A stretch of 64,000 bases of DNA from Tundrisphaera sp051175315 (GTDB lineage: Bacteria; Planctomycetota; Planctomycetia; Isosphaerales; Isosphaeraceae), in assembly GCF_051175315.1 (NCBI RefSeq), contig NZ_CP195100.1, forward strand, positions 6,324,001 to 6,388,000, given 5' to 3'. Below are positions 8,946-18,481 of this stretch, in pieces; positions within the stretch are counted from its first letter, which is position 1; each line of letters opens with the position of its first letter. The notes beneath the pieces were generated by a model that was given only the letters and a program-made list of their open reading frames with translations, did no database searches and was not told the origin of the DNA. The position numbers were made by a program, and so were the translations under genes.

Positions 8946-11900
8946 TTGGATCAGGACAGCCTGCCGTCCCAGGACGATGCCGCCCCTCGGCCCGACGAGG
9001 AGACGAATCGGCGGGCCCAGCCGGTCGACACCGAGCAGCCGCCGCGGCTGCCGTTCCCGGTCGTCGGGGTTGGGGCCTCCGCCGGCGGGATCGAGGCATT
9101 CGGCGAGCTGCTCGACGCCATGCAGCCCGACTCCGGCATGGCCTTCGTCTTCATCCTCCACCTGCCCGCCGACGCCGAGAGCCACCTGGCCGGCATCCTC
9201 GCCCGCCGCACCGCCATGCCGGTCCGCCAGGTCGAAGATGGCATGCCGGTCGAGCCCGACCACGTCTACGTCATCCGCCCCGGCCACGTGACCACCATCC
9301 GCGACGGCCGCCTCCGCCTCGGACCCGAGCTGGGCGGGCCTCGGGCGGCCAACCGGCCCGTCGACGACCTCTTCCGCAGCCTGGCCGAGGAGCAGCGCGA
9401 GCGGGCCATCTGCGTGGTCCTCAGCGGCCTGGGTTCCAACGGCACCGCCGGGGCCCAGGCGGTCAAGGCGGTCGGCGGCCTCTGCATCGCCCAGGATCCG
9501 GACACCGCCCAGTACCCGAGCATGCCCCGGCACCTGGTCGAGGCCGGCTACGCCGACCACATCCTCCGCCCGGCCGAGATTCCCGACGTCCTGCTCGCCT
9601 ACGCCGCCAGCTCTTATGCCTCGGGGGGCCGCGAGCAGGCGGCCGGCCCGGTCCTGGACCGGGAGGGGCACCACCTCCGCGAGATCCTCGCCGTCCTGCG
9701 CACCCGCACCCGGCAGGACTTCTCGGGCTACAAGAAGGCGACGCTGCTCCGGCGCGTCCAGCGGCGGATGGGCCTGGCCCGGCTCGGCTCGATGGCCGAG
9801 TACGCCCGGCTGCTGCGGCAGACCCCGTCCGAGGTGACGTCGCTGTCCGACGACCTGCTGATCCACGTCACCGGCTTCTTCCGCGACCCGGAGGCCTGGG
9901 ATGCCCTCCGCAGCCGGGTGATCGCCCCCCTGGTGGCGGGCCGCGATCCAGGCGGGTCGGTCCGGGCGTGGGTGTCCGCCTGCTCCAGCGGCGAGGAGGC
10001 GTACTCGCTGGCGATGCTGCTGGTCGAGGAGGCCGAGCGGGCCGGCAAGCCGCTGGACGTCAAGGTCTTCGCCACCGACCTGGCCGACCGCACCCTGGCC
10101 CACGCCCGCGCCGGCGTCTATCCCGGCGGGATCGAGAGCGAGATCAACCCGGCGCGGCTGGAGCGGTTCTTCGCCCGCGAGTCGGAGATGTACCGGGTGC
10201 GGGCCGACCTGCGGGACCGGGTGGTCTTCGCGCCGCAGAACATCCTCCAGGACCCGCCGTTCTCGCGGCTGGACATCGCCACCTGCCGCAACCTGCTGAT
10301 CTACCTGGAGCCGGACGTCCAGCGGCGGGTGCTCCACCTGCTCCACTTCGGGTTGCGCGAGGGAGGGGCCCTGTTCCTCGGCTCGTCCGAGGCGGTGGGC
10401 GGGGCCGATGGCCTGTTCGAGGCCGTCGACCGGAAGGCCCGCATCTTCCGGCGGGTCGGGCCGACCCGGCACGGGGCGATCGACTTCCCGCTCCCCCACC
10501 CGCTCGGGGCCGCAGAAGGCCGGCCGCTCGGGGTCGCCACCGGCGCCCTCCCGGCGCGGCCGACGCGGGCGGACGGGCCGCCGACGTCGCTCGGCGAATT
10601 GACCCGGCAGGCCCTGCTGGAGTCCCACACGCCGCCGGCCGTGACGGTCGACCGGGATGGCCATGTCGTTTACTTCCACGGCGACGCCGCCCCCTACCTG
10701 CGGATGTCCGGGGAGCCGACCCGGGAGCTGCTCCTGATGGCCCGGGAGGGGATCCGCGGGACGGTCCGGGCGGCCCTCCACCGGGCGGCGGCCGAGGGCG
10801 CCCGGGCGACCGAGCCCGGAGGGTGGATCGATCGGGAGCCGGGCCGCCGGGCCCGGGTGGCGATCACCGCCTCCCCGGTCCCCGACCCTGCCGGCGGCGA
10901 CCGCCCACCCCCATATTTCGTGGTCAGCTTCGAGGAACGGGGGGAGGTCCCCGCCCCGGGGTCCGCCCCGCCGGACGCCCCCGACGGGTGGGAGTCCGAG
11001 GTCCGCCGGCTGCGGGGCGAACTGCAGGGCACCATCGAGGAGTTGCAGACGAGCAACGAGGAGCTGAAGGCCTCCAATGAGGAGGTGACCAGCGTCAACG
11101 AGGAACTCCAGAGCACCAACGAGGAGCTGGAAACCAGCAAGGAGGAGATGCAGTCGCTCAACGAGGAGCTGACCACCGTCAACGCCCAGCTCCGGGCGAA
11201 GATGGAGGAACATCAGGCTGCTTCCAGCGACCTGGCCAGCCTGCTGGCCAGCACCGACATCGCCGTCCTGTTCCTGGACACCGACCTCCGCATCCGCCGG
11301 TTCACCCCGGCCGTCCGGGACCTGATCGACCTGATCCCGGGGGACGTCGGCCGGCCGATCGCGGCCCTGGCCCACAACTTCGACGACCCGGACCTGGACG
11401 CCGACTGCCGGTCCGTGCTGGACCGGCTGATCCCGGCCGAGCGCGAGGTGGCCGGGGTCGACGGCCGGTATTACCAGCGGCGGGCGACCCCTTATCGGAC
11501 GACCGACAACCGCATCGACGGCATCGTCCTCACCTTCGTCGACATGACCCCCCGCAGGCGGGCCGATCAGGTGGTCCGGGCGAGCGAGGAGCGGCAGGCG
11601 TATCTGCTCCGGCTTTCCGATTTGCTGCGGCCGCTGGACGACCCCGCCAAGATCAGGGCGGCGGCGGCCCGATTCCTGGGCGAGCATCTCGGCGTCAACC
11701 GCGCGGTGTACGCCGAGGTGGCGGGCGAAGACTGGTCGGTCGCCGAGGCGTACGTGCGGGGCGTCGAGCCGCCCCAGGACCGCCACCCGACCGAGCCTTT
11801 CGGCCGGTGGATCATCGATAGCCTCCGCGCCGGTCAGATGTTGGTCATCCGGGATGTGGGGACCGACCCGCGGTTCGAGCCGAGCCAGCGGGAGGCCCAC

Positions 11901-14477
11901 GAGGCCATCCAGATCGTCGCCGCGGCGGCCGTGCCCCTGGTCAAGGGGGACGAGCTGGTCGCCATCCTGGTCGCCCAGGTCGCCGCGCCTCGCGACTGGA
12001 CGGAGCACGAACTGGGGTTGATCGAGGAGACGGCCGAGCGGACCTGGGCGGCGGTGGAACGGGCCCGGGCCGAGGCATCCCTCCGCGTGAGCGAGGAGAA
12101 GTATCGGTCGCTCTTCAACTCGATGGACGAGGCGTACGCGGTCGTCGAGATGATCCGGGACGAGGCGACGGGGCGGTGGGCCGACTTCCTGTTCCTGGAG
12201 GTGAACCCGGCGTTCGTCGAGCACACGGGGATGGCGTACCCGGTCGGCCGCACGGCCACGCAACTGATAGGCGAGCCCAACCCCCGATGGGCGGAGACGT
12301 ATGGCCGGGCGGCCGAGACGGGCGAGCCGCTCCGGCTGGAGGTGGCCGAGCCGATCCTGGACCGCACCTTCGACCTCAACATCTTCCGCCTGGGCGGCCC
12401 GGGCAGCCGGCGCGTGGCGGTCCTCTTCACCAACATCACCGACCGGAGGAGGAGGGAACAGAATCTCGCGTTCCTCGCCGACATCGCCCATGACTTCGCC
12501 GGCCTGTGGGGCGGCGACCAGATCATGCGGGCCGTGGGCGAGAAGCTCGCGCGGTTCATGAACATCCAGCGGTGCCACTTCGCGCTCATCGACGAGACGG
12601 CCGACGAGTGCCGGTTCCTCGACCGCTGGGATGGGCCCGGGCTGCCGCCGCTGCCTCCGGTCATCCGCCTCTCCGAGGTCGCCAGCGAGGCCCTCCTCGA
12701 CCCGCTCCGTCGCCGGGCCACGGCCAGCAGCAACGCGGTGGAATACGGCCCGGGGATGAGGGATGCGCACGCGAAGGTCGGCACCGGGGCGTACATCACC
12801 GTCCCGTTCCAGCAGCGGGGCGATTGGAAATATGTCTTCTCGGTCAATGCGATCGAGTATCGCCGCTGGCGCGACGACGAGATCGAGCTGGTCGAGGAGA
12901 TCGCCAATCGCCTGTTCCCCCGGCTCGAGCGTGCCCGCGCCGAGGCGGCCTTTCGCGAGGGGGAGGAGCGGCTGCGGCTGGCCGTCGCCATCGCCGGGCT
13001 CGGCACCTGGGACTGGGACGTGCGGACCGGGCGGGTGGTGTGGAATGCCGAGCATTTCGCCATGCAGGGCTACACCCCGGGCGAGGTCGCCCCGAGCTAC
13101 GAGGCGTGGCGAGCCCGGGTCCACCCGGACGATCGTCCGGCGGCCGAGGCGGCCCTGAACGCCGCCCACGACGCCCGCGCCCCGTTCGCCCACGACTTCC
13201 GCGCCCTCCATCCGGACGGGTCGGTCCGGTGGCTGTCCGCCCGGGGGATCTTCTTCTACGACGAGGCCGGGGCCGCGATCCGGATGATCGGGGTGATGCG
13301 GGACGTCACCGACCAGAGGCAGGCGGAGGACGCCCTCCGCCGGAGCGAGGAGCGGCTGCGGCTGGCCCTCTCGGCCGCCCGGACGGGGACCTGGGCGTGG
13401 GACGTGGCGGCCGATATGCACACCCGGGACGCCAATCTGAACGCCCTGCTCGGGCTGGGCCCGGTCGAGAGCGTCCGGCCATTCGCCGAGTTCCTCGGCC
13501 ACGTCCACCCGGACGACCGGGACTTCGTCCGAACCGCGTTCGATCAGACCGCCCGGCACGGCCGACCGCTGGGCATCGAGTTCCGCGTGGTGCGGCCCGA
13601 CGGGGAGGTGGCCTGGCTGCGCGACCAGGGCGACGTGTTCGACGCGGGCGGGCAGGCCCGCCTGGCCGGTGCGTGCGTGGAGGTGACCGACCTGAAGGAG
13701 GCGGAGGCGGCGCTACGGCGGGCCAACGACGAGCTGGAGGGACGGGTGGCCGAGCGGACGGCGGACCTGGAGCGGGCGATGGACTCGCTCGCGGCCGAGA
13801 TGGGGCGGAGGCGGGAGCTGGCCCAGCGGCTGGGGACGGCCCAGGAGGACGAGCGGCGGCGGGTCAGCCGCGACCTCCACGACACGATCGGCCAGCTCAT
13901 GGTCGGCCTCTCCCTGGCCTTCAAGGCCGTCGAAATGTCCGGCGACCTCCCCGCTTCGGCCGCCGCCAAGCTGGCCGACGCCCAGCGTGTCGCCGACGCC
14001 CTGGGCCGGGAGGTGCACGGCCTGGCCATCCGGCTCCGCCCCACGTCCCTGGACGACCTGGGGCTCGTGCCGGCGCTGGAGCATCTCGTCGCCGAGTGGT
14101 CGGAGCGGGCCGGGACCCAAGCCAACTTCATGACCGCCGACCTCGGCACGGGGCGGCTCAGCCCCGAGATCGAGACGGTCATCTACCGCGTCGTGCAGGA
14201 GGCCCTGACCAACGTCGCCAAGCACGCCCGGGCGTCCGCGACGAGCGTGGTGTTGAGCCGCTCGGATGGGCACGTGATGGCCGTGATCGAGGACGACGGC
14301 GTGGGCTTCGTACCGGGCTCCGTCCCGGCGGGGCGGCTCGGGCTCGTCGGCATGGAGGAACGCATCTCCCTGGTCGGCGGGACGCTGGAGGTCGAATCGG
14401 CCCCGGGATCGGGGACGACACTCCTGGCCCGCATCCCGATCAGCCGGAGATCGGAGGGGGGGGATCATGGGACCTAA
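8946..14477 (+). CDS. CheB-CheR-PAS-GAF hybrid histidine kinase
   Basis: This is a 1843-residue cytoplasmic sensor. Its parts in order are: CheB esterase (about 36-225; Ser45, His72); CheR methyltransferase (about 250-510; SAM motif SACSSGEEAYS, NLLIYL); a low-complexity PAS-like segment; a long coiled coil (about 690-755, repeated ELQSTNEELETS); PAS (about 755-880); GAF (about 885-1045); PAS (from about 1048); GAF (about 1170-1335); two PAS domains (from about 1338 and 1465); a HisKA_3 helix with phospho-acceptor His1645 (SRDLHDTIGQL); and HATPase_c to the end (N-box EALTNVAKHA). CheB-CheR-PAS hybrids are known, and the HisKA_3 end means the output is phosphotransfer to a NarL-type regulator, which overlaps its stop by 11 bp. 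The start is TTG, preceded by AAAGGA. Residue 165 is Asn (LGSNGTAG) where CheB has its catalytic Asp, so the esterase part may be inactive. Confidence 0.9.
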   Translation: MDQDSLPSQDDAAPRPDEETNRRAQPVDTEQPPRLPFPVVGVGASAGGIEAFGELLDAMQPDSGMAFVFILHLPADAESHLAGILARRTAMPVRQVEDGMPVEPDHVYVIRPGHVTTIRDGRLRLGPELGGPRAANRPVDDLFRSLAEEQRERAICVVLSGLGSNGTAGAQAVKAVGGLCIAQDPDTAQYPSMPRHLVEAGYADHILRPAEIPDVLLAYAASSYASGGREQAAGPVLDREGHHLREILAVLRTRTRQDFSGYKKATLLRRVQRRMGLARLGSMAEYARLLRQTPSEVTSLSDDLLIHVTGFFRDPEAWDALRSRVIAPLVAGRDPGGSVRAWVSACSSGEEAYSLAMLLVEEAERAGKPLDVKVFATDLADRTLAHARAGVYPGGIESEINPARLERFFARESEMYRVRADLRDRVVFAPQNILQDPPFSRLDIATCRNLLIYLEPDVQRRVLHLLHFGLREGGALFLGSSEAVGGADGLFEAVDRKARIFRRVGPTRHGAIDFPLPHPLGAAEGRPLGVATGALPARPTRADGPPTSLGELTRQALLESHTPPAVTVDRDGHVVYFHGDAAPYLRMSGEPTRELLLMAREGIRGTVRAALHRAAAEGARATEPGGWIDREPGRRARVAITASPVPDPAGGDRPPPYFVVSFEERGEVPAPGSAPPDAPDGWESEVRRLRGELQGTIEELQTSNEELKASNEEVTSVNEELQSTNEELETSKEEMQSLNEELTTVNAQLRAKMEEHQAASSDLASLLASTDIAVLFLDTDLRIRRFTPAVRDLIDLIPGDVGRPIAALAHNFDDPDLDADCRSVLDRLIPAEREVAGVDGRYYQRRATPYRTTDNRIDGIVLTFVDMTPRRRADQVVRASEERQAYLLRLSDLLRPLDDPAKIRAAAARFLGEHLGVNRAVYAEVAGEDWSVAEAYVRGVEPPQDRHPTEPFGRWIIDSLRAGQMLVIRDVGTDPRFEPSQREAHEAIQIVAAAAVPLVKGDELVAILVAQVAAPRDWTEHELGLIEETAERTWAAVERARAEASLRVSEEKYRSLFNSMDEAYAVVEMIRDEATGRWADFLFLEVNPAFVEHTGMAYPVGRTATQLIGEPNPRWAETYGRAAETGEPLRLEVAEPILDRTFDLNIFRLGGPGSRRVAVLFTNITDRRRREQNLAFLADIAHDFAGLWGGDQIMRAVGEKLARFMNIQRCHFALIDETADECRFLDRWDGPGLPPLPPVIRLSEVASEALLDPLRRRATASSNAVEYGPGMRDAHAKVGTGAYITVPFQQRGDWKYVFSVNAIEYRRWRDDEIELVEEIANRLFPRLERARAEAAFREGEERLRLAVAIAGLGTWDWDVRTGRVVWNAEHFAMQGYTPGEVAPSYEAWRARVHPDDRPAAEAALNAAHDARAPFAHDFRALHPDGSVRWLSARGIFFYDEAGAAIRMIGVMRDVTDQRQAEDALRRSEERLRLALSAARTGTWAWDVAADMHTRDANLNALLGLGPVESVRPFAEFLGHVHPDDRDFVRTAFDQTARHGRPLGIEFRVVRPDGEVAWLRDQGDVFDAGGQARLAGACVEVTDLKEAEAALRRANDELEGRVAERTADLERAMDSLAAEMGRRRELAQRLGTAQEDERRRVSRDLHDTIGQLMVGLSLAFKAVEMSGDLPASAAAKLADAQRVADALGREVHGLAIRLRPTSLDDLGLVPALEHLVAEWSERAGTQANFMTADLGTGRLSPEIETVIYRVVQEALTNVAKHARASATSVVLSRSDGHVMAVIEDDGVGFVPGSVPAGRLGLVGMEERISLVGGTLEVESAPGSGTTLLARIPISRRSEGGDHGT

Positions 14478-15135
14478 ACTCAGGATCGTCCTGGCCGACG
14501 ATCATCACATCGTCCGGGCGGGGTTGCGATCCCTGATCGAAGCCCACCCGGGCCTGGAGGTCGTCGGCGAGGCCGCCGATGGCGAGTCGGCCTGCCGGCT
14601 GGCGGCGAGGCTCGAACCGGACATGGCCGTGCTCGACATCTCGATGCCGGTCCTGGGCGGGCCGGAGGCCACCAGGCGGATCAAGCTGAGGAGCCCCGGC
14701 ATCAAGGTCCTCATCCTCACCGTCCACGAGGACCGGAGCTACCTCCAGCAGGCCCTCCAGGCGGGCGCATCGGGCTACCTGCTGAAGCGGGCGGCCGCCG
14801 ACGACCTGATCCATGCCATCCACGCCGTCGCCCGCGGCGGGACCTACCTCGACCCGAACCTGGCGGGCAAGATCCTCGGCGGCAACGCGGGCCGCCTCCC
14901 CCGCCCCGGCGAGGACCCGGCCCCGGCGCTGAGCGATCGCGAGGAGGAGGTCCTGCGGCTCATCTCACGCGGCCTCTCCAACAAGGAGATCGCCGCCCGC
15001 CTCGACCTGAGCATCAAGACGGTCGAGACGCACCGGGCCCGGGGCATGGAGAAGCTCGGGATCGCCGGGCGGGCGGGGATCGTCGCCCATGCCATCCGTT
15101 CGGGATGGCTGGCCGGGGACGAGCCGACCCCGTGA
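14467..15135 (+). CDS. NarL/FixJ-family response regulator
   Basis: This 222-residue response regulator has a receiver domain with acidic pair D11/D12, phospho-acceptor Asp57 (MAVLDISMPVLGG), a conserved Thr at about 86 and Lys at about 107 (GYLLKRAA). A LuxR-type HTH follows (LSDREEEVLRLISRGLSNKE ... KTVETHRARGMEKLG). Its ATG lies 11 bp inside the end of the HisKA_3 kinase gene, so the pair is translationally coupled and almost surely forms one two-component system. Its DNA targets are not visible; a candidate is its own divergent promoter region. Confidence 0.93.
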   Translation: MGPKLRIVLADDHHIVRAGLRSLIEAHPGLEVVGEAADGESACRLAARLEPDMAVLDISMPVLGGPEATRRIKLRSPGIKVLILTVHEDRSYLQQALQAGASGYLLKRAAADDLIHAIHAVARGGTYLDPNLAGKILGGNAGRLPRPGEDPAPALSDREEEVLRLISRGLSNKEIAARLDLSIKTVETHRARGMEKLGIAGRAGIVAHAIRSGWLAGDEPTP

Positions 15136-15285
15136 CGTCGTGTCGGGGAAACCCTTCAGCCGAATGCGAGGCTCCCCGACTTCGTGGCGCGACCCGATCG
15201 GCGAAAATTCCCAGGCTGCAGCACGCCGACTGACAACGGCTCGTCATCGGGCGAGCCCGGCCGGCCCGCGGCGGGGATCGACGAC

Positions 15286-15762
15286 ATGCCATCATCCGAG
15301 GAGAAGTCCTCCCCCCGCGAAATCGTGGGGGCGGGCGGAACCGCAGGGGAATTCTCGGCGGAGGATTCCATCCTGGTCGATCCGGACGACCCGATCGCCC
15401 GCGAGTTCATCCGAACCGAGGCCGCGTCGGGGGCCATCCGCATCGCCCGCTGCAGCGGGGGACGGACCCGGATCATCCCCGTGGGCGGGGCGGTCCAAGG
15501 CCGCGAGTCCGCCCGGGACCGCATCCGGTCGGCCGTCCTCTCGGCCAGGATCAAGCTCGTCCGGGAGGAGTGCTTCGGGCCGGATGGCACCCTGGTCCTG
15601 GCCGCCTACCTGGGAGTCGACCAGGAAACCTGGTCGGGCTACGAATCCTGGGTCACCATCCCGGGCCCGATCCTCCTCGAATTCATCGCGATCACGTCCG
15701 CCCGGCCCGCGTGGCTCCTGAGCGGGGCCGGCCCGCGCTACGAGGGCGGGTCGGCCGGATGA
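15286..15762 (+). CDS. XRE-like helix-turn-helix protein (first of a paralogous pair)
   Basis: The 158-residue protein has a disordered N-terminal half. Its C-terminal half contains KLVREECFGPDGTLVLAAYL, GVDQETWSGYESWVTIPG and a final PAWLLSGAGPRY. The pattern (R-x-LVR, A-x2-LG, TW-x2-YE-x2-VTIPG) resembles Cro/C1-type HTH proteins and is shared with the protein at 16047-16394, at roughly 45% identity over 60 residues by eye. Small proteins with this ending recur in planctomycete genomes. I place the start at 15286; an in-frame upstream ATG at 15184 is possible but adds only a proline/glycine-rich leader. It lies 150 bp after the response regulator and may be part of its regulon. DNA binding is inferred. 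Confidence 0.65.
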   Translation: MPSSEEKSSPREIVGAGGTAGEFSAEDSILVDPDDPIAREFIRTEAASGAIRIARCSGGRTRIIPVGGAVQGRESARDRIRSAVLSARIKLVREECFGPDGTLVLAAYLGVDQETWSGYESWVTIPGPILLEFIAITSARPAWLLSGAGPRYEGGSAG

Positions 15763-16046
15763 CCCAGCCCCGAGCGGAGCGACGCCCCGGCCGATCGAGG
15801 CGGGCGAATCGACGACGCGGGTTTCCCCCGACGCAAAATCGCCGATCTCCCCGATGATTTCTGAAAGGATGTGTATTTAAACTGATCTTCAAGTCGGTCC
15901 GATCGGCGGCTTTCGCCCGCCGAGAGGGCCCGACCCCGGGCGAGATTCGAAGCGGCCCGCGATGCCCCAGGCCCCGGCCGTCCGCGAGGCCCGCACGAGG
16001 CCGCAGCCTGATGCCAGATGCGAATCCTACACCAGGAGGCTGGCCG

Positions 16047-16394
16047 ATGCCCGCGGAATCGAGCATGCGGATCGCGAGAAGGCTGCGTCTCGTGAGGGTC
16101 GCCCTCTATGGAGAGGACGGCGAGGCGGAATTCGCCGATACGCTCGGCCTCCCGCCCGGGACCTGGGCCAACTACGAGGCCGGGGTGACGATCCCCGGCC
16201 ATGCCATCCTCAGGGTCCTCGCCCTGACCGGGGTCTGCCCGAGATGGCTGCTGGCCGGGGACGGACCGCCGACATACCTGGATCAGAAAGCGGAGGCGAG
16301 CGCCGATGGATCAACGCCAATACCTGGAGGCCGTGGCGCGATGCATATCGATCATGGTTTTCTACCACAATACCGAAAGATCCGAGCGTTGTGA
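16047..16394 (+). CDS. XRE-like helix-turn-helix protein (second paralogue)
   Basis: This 115-residue protein has an HTH-like core, RRLRLVRVALYGEDGEAEFA then LGLPPGTWANYEAGVTIPG, and the ending PRWLLAGDGP, matching the neighbour at 15286-15762. The start at 16047 is fixed by an AGGAGG ribosome-binding site at 16034-16039; an ATG 36 bp upstream has none. The tail after WLLAGDGPP is unlike the paralogue and overlaps the next ORF by 89 bp. It probably binds DNA, but the target is unknown. Confidence 0.7.
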   Translation: MPAESSMRIARRLRLVRVALYGEDGEAEFADTLGLPPGTWANYEAGVTIPGHAILRVLALTGVCPRWLLAGDGPPTYLDQKAEASADGSTPIPGGRGAMHIDHGFLPQYRKIRAL

Positions 16395-16668
16395 CGAATC
16401 GATGACGGCCGAGATCCAGGGCGTGGCCGACATGCTCGCCGGCATGACGCAGCCCGACGAGGACCCTTACCGGCTCCACATCCCGGTCGAGGAGGGGCTG
16501 ATCGCCCGGTACGGGCCCGAGGTCGGCCCCCGACTGTTCGCCTCGTTCGTGGATGCCTACGAGAGCGCCCCATCGTTCGTGCCCTTCTACCCCCCGAGGG
16601 AAATGCCGCGATCCGGGCGAAGGCCCATCACGGCCGAGGCCTCGGGCAGCCGCTCCGAATCTCGTTGA
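16306..16668 (+). CDS. Small unknown protein overlapping the XRE-like gene
   Basis: This 120-residue frame begins with ATG preceded by GGAGG at good spacing and overlaps the end of the XRE-like gene by 89 bp, suggesting coupling. It has an N-terminal helical segment (MDQRQYLEAVARCISIMVFY), an acidic middle and a proline-rich tail. No known domain is recognised. Codon use in the non-overlapping part is GC3-rich like its neighbours, which supports real coding. Start and function are uncertain. Confidence 0.5.
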   Translation: MDQRQYLEAVARCISIMVFYHNTERSERCDESMTAEIQGVADMLAGMTQPDEDPYRLHIPVEEGLIARYGPEVGPRLFASFVDAYESAPSFVPFYPPREMPRSGRRPITAEASGSRSESR

Positions 16669-16929
16669 TGTTCATTCTGGCCGCGATCGTGAGAGCGAAG
16701 AGCCGGCGGTGCAGGCCCGCGGACTCGGGGGCGGCGGGGGATCTGTGCCCCCGGTTCGAATGATCGGGCCTGCCGGGCTCGATCGGGCGACCGCGATCGG
16801 CGGTCGAACTGTTCGAGAACCTTCGAAGCACATCGGCGCCGCCTGATATCATATCAGGGAAACCCGGGCTCCATTGCCATGCCGGCCGGACTCAGGCATC
16901 ATCCCCCGGGATGCCCGCATTTCACGCGA

Positions 16930-17560
16930 ATGACGGCAGGGCTGGCGCCTCCTCCGCAGACCGCGACCCGCACTCCAGGGCCGGCGATGGATCCGTCCCG
17001 GGGCCCGTCCCATCAGGCCCGGATGGTGGTGGCCCCGTGGCTGATGTGTCCAGCGTGATGCCACTCCCCTCGTTGGGGATGGCCGCGGTGCCGGCGGCAT
17101 TCGTCCCGAGGTAGTTACCTTGAGGATATTGCTCGACCCGCCAGCGACCAGGATGCCGTTGCCCAACGTGAACCCGCCGATGATCAGGCCGCGGACGAGG
17201 CTGTTGGAGACGTTCAGGAGCGTCACGGCAGTGCTGGTCATCGTCCCTCCCCCGTCCAGATCGATCAGCGGCGTGCCCGCATAGCCGGCCCCGCCCTGGG
17301 TCCAGGCGTTGAGGGTGACCTGCCTGGTCAGCTCGGGCAAACCGGCGGCCAGCGCCATCGTCTGGACCCCGGCCCCGGGGATGCTGAAAGCGATGCTGTC
17401 GGCGGCGTCCGCCGAGGCGTTGACGCCGACCATGGCGGCACGGAGGGAATTGGAGATCGGGCTGACGTCGCTGCCCATTATCGGCGATGGTCAGCACCGT
17501 GAAGGGGGCGGGGGCGTGCCGCCGCTCCAACGGCTCGACCAGGGCCACTCATGGGAAGCG
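16930..17560 (-). pseudogene. Decayed beta-helix surface protein (N-terminal relic)
   Basis: Minus-strand pieces in two frames rebuild the start of a secreted repeat protein. A leader-type EPLERRHAPAPFTVLTIADNG is followed, after a frame change near 17490, by AFSIPGAGVQTMAL, GAGYAGTPLIDLDGGG and NSLVRGLIIGGFTLGNGILV. After another change near 17115 comes GNYLGTNAAGTAAIPN. This order is typical of planctomycete and cyanobacterial right-handed beta-helix (CSLREA-type) surface proteins, which continue for hundreds of residues; here the sequence dissolves after GITLDTSATG. Two frameshifts plus truncation make it a pseudogene. Confidence 0.65.
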
Positions 17561-18481
17561 ACGAATACGGCGGTGGTACCCGCGGGAGGGCAGGAAGTTC
17601 ATATCGCCATCCCCATTCCTGGATGAGTGATTCGCCGGCGCGCGTTCGCCCGCCCGAGACGACCGGGTCATCGGCACCGATCGGGCCATTCGCTGGGACT
17701 GCTCCCGATTCAGAAGCGCCCACCTTAACACAGGTGGACGGATGGGGGATCTGGGCCGACGAAAACTGGAAGGATGGCGAGATAAGTTTGGCGGCGTAAC
17801 TGGTTCGCAGGGTTTCGAGTCGATCTCGTGAGAATTCTTATGCCTTCCAAACAGGGGGGCGGCGCCCTCGACAGTCGGCGATTCCACGAGTCATCATCCC
17901 TGTGTCCATCGAATTGACGCTCCCGTCAGCGTCTCGCTCCGGCTCATCACCGGGGTCAACGGTGCGGATTCTCGGCCTGCGGGGCCCGACACGGGACCGC
18001 CAGAAGGGCATTGCAGCATTCCCTTTCTCTTTCCGGGGCCTCAACTTGGGGAGTGCATATCGGGGAGGGATGCGGCTTGGACCCTGTTTCCCCGCAGTGG
18101 TTCATTCCCCGGCTCGGGCCTCCCGAGTGACGCCCCCTAGATCCAGGCCACGGCATGGATTGAACTCCAGAATCCTCCAACTTACCCTCAATCCTTAAAT
18201 TTTCACAGAGAAACCCAAACTACCCATATTTAATGCTGGTACCAGAATAGGCGGATCTATTAGCCTGGCCTTGCTGAACTCAAGCGAATTTAAATCTGAA
18301 TATTCGCTTGTTTCATTCGCCCAGTCCAGGTTGAATGCGGGCCGATGCCCGACGAACGAGGCGGGTCGGCCGCCTTTCCACGGCCACCTCGTCGACGCGA
18401 ACGCCGGCGGGCGTAATGGCTTGCGTCTGCTCGTCCTCCACCACGATGGCCGGAATTCTCCCGGCACAAAGGCGCACTGCC
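17561..18481. other. Long intergenic region upstream of the DUF11 surface gene
   Basis: About 920 bp without a supported gene. Its right end (18180-18320) is clearly AT-richer than the surroundings and probably holds the promoter of the surface protein. At 18281-18310 lies an inverted repeat CAAGCGAAT ... ATTCGCTTG with a 12-base centre. The left part may contain more decayed sequence from the beta-helix relic. Nothing else is recognised. Confidence 0.45.
18281..18310. promoter_or_regulatory. Inverted repeat in AT-rich leader of surface gene
   Basis: Two perfect 9-bp arms, CAAGCGAAT and ATTCGCTTG, flank an AT-rich centre of 12 bases, about 170 bp before the start codon of the DUF11 protein. 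It could be an operator for a dimeric regulator or a leader hairpin. There is no direct evidence of function. Confidence 0.35.

Noticed and set aside
8583..13559. Very long open frame (1658 codons) on the minus strand
   Set aside because: It is exactly antisense to the CheB-CheR-kinase, is rich in R/P/G/D/H with no domains, and arises from the GC3 bias of the true gene.
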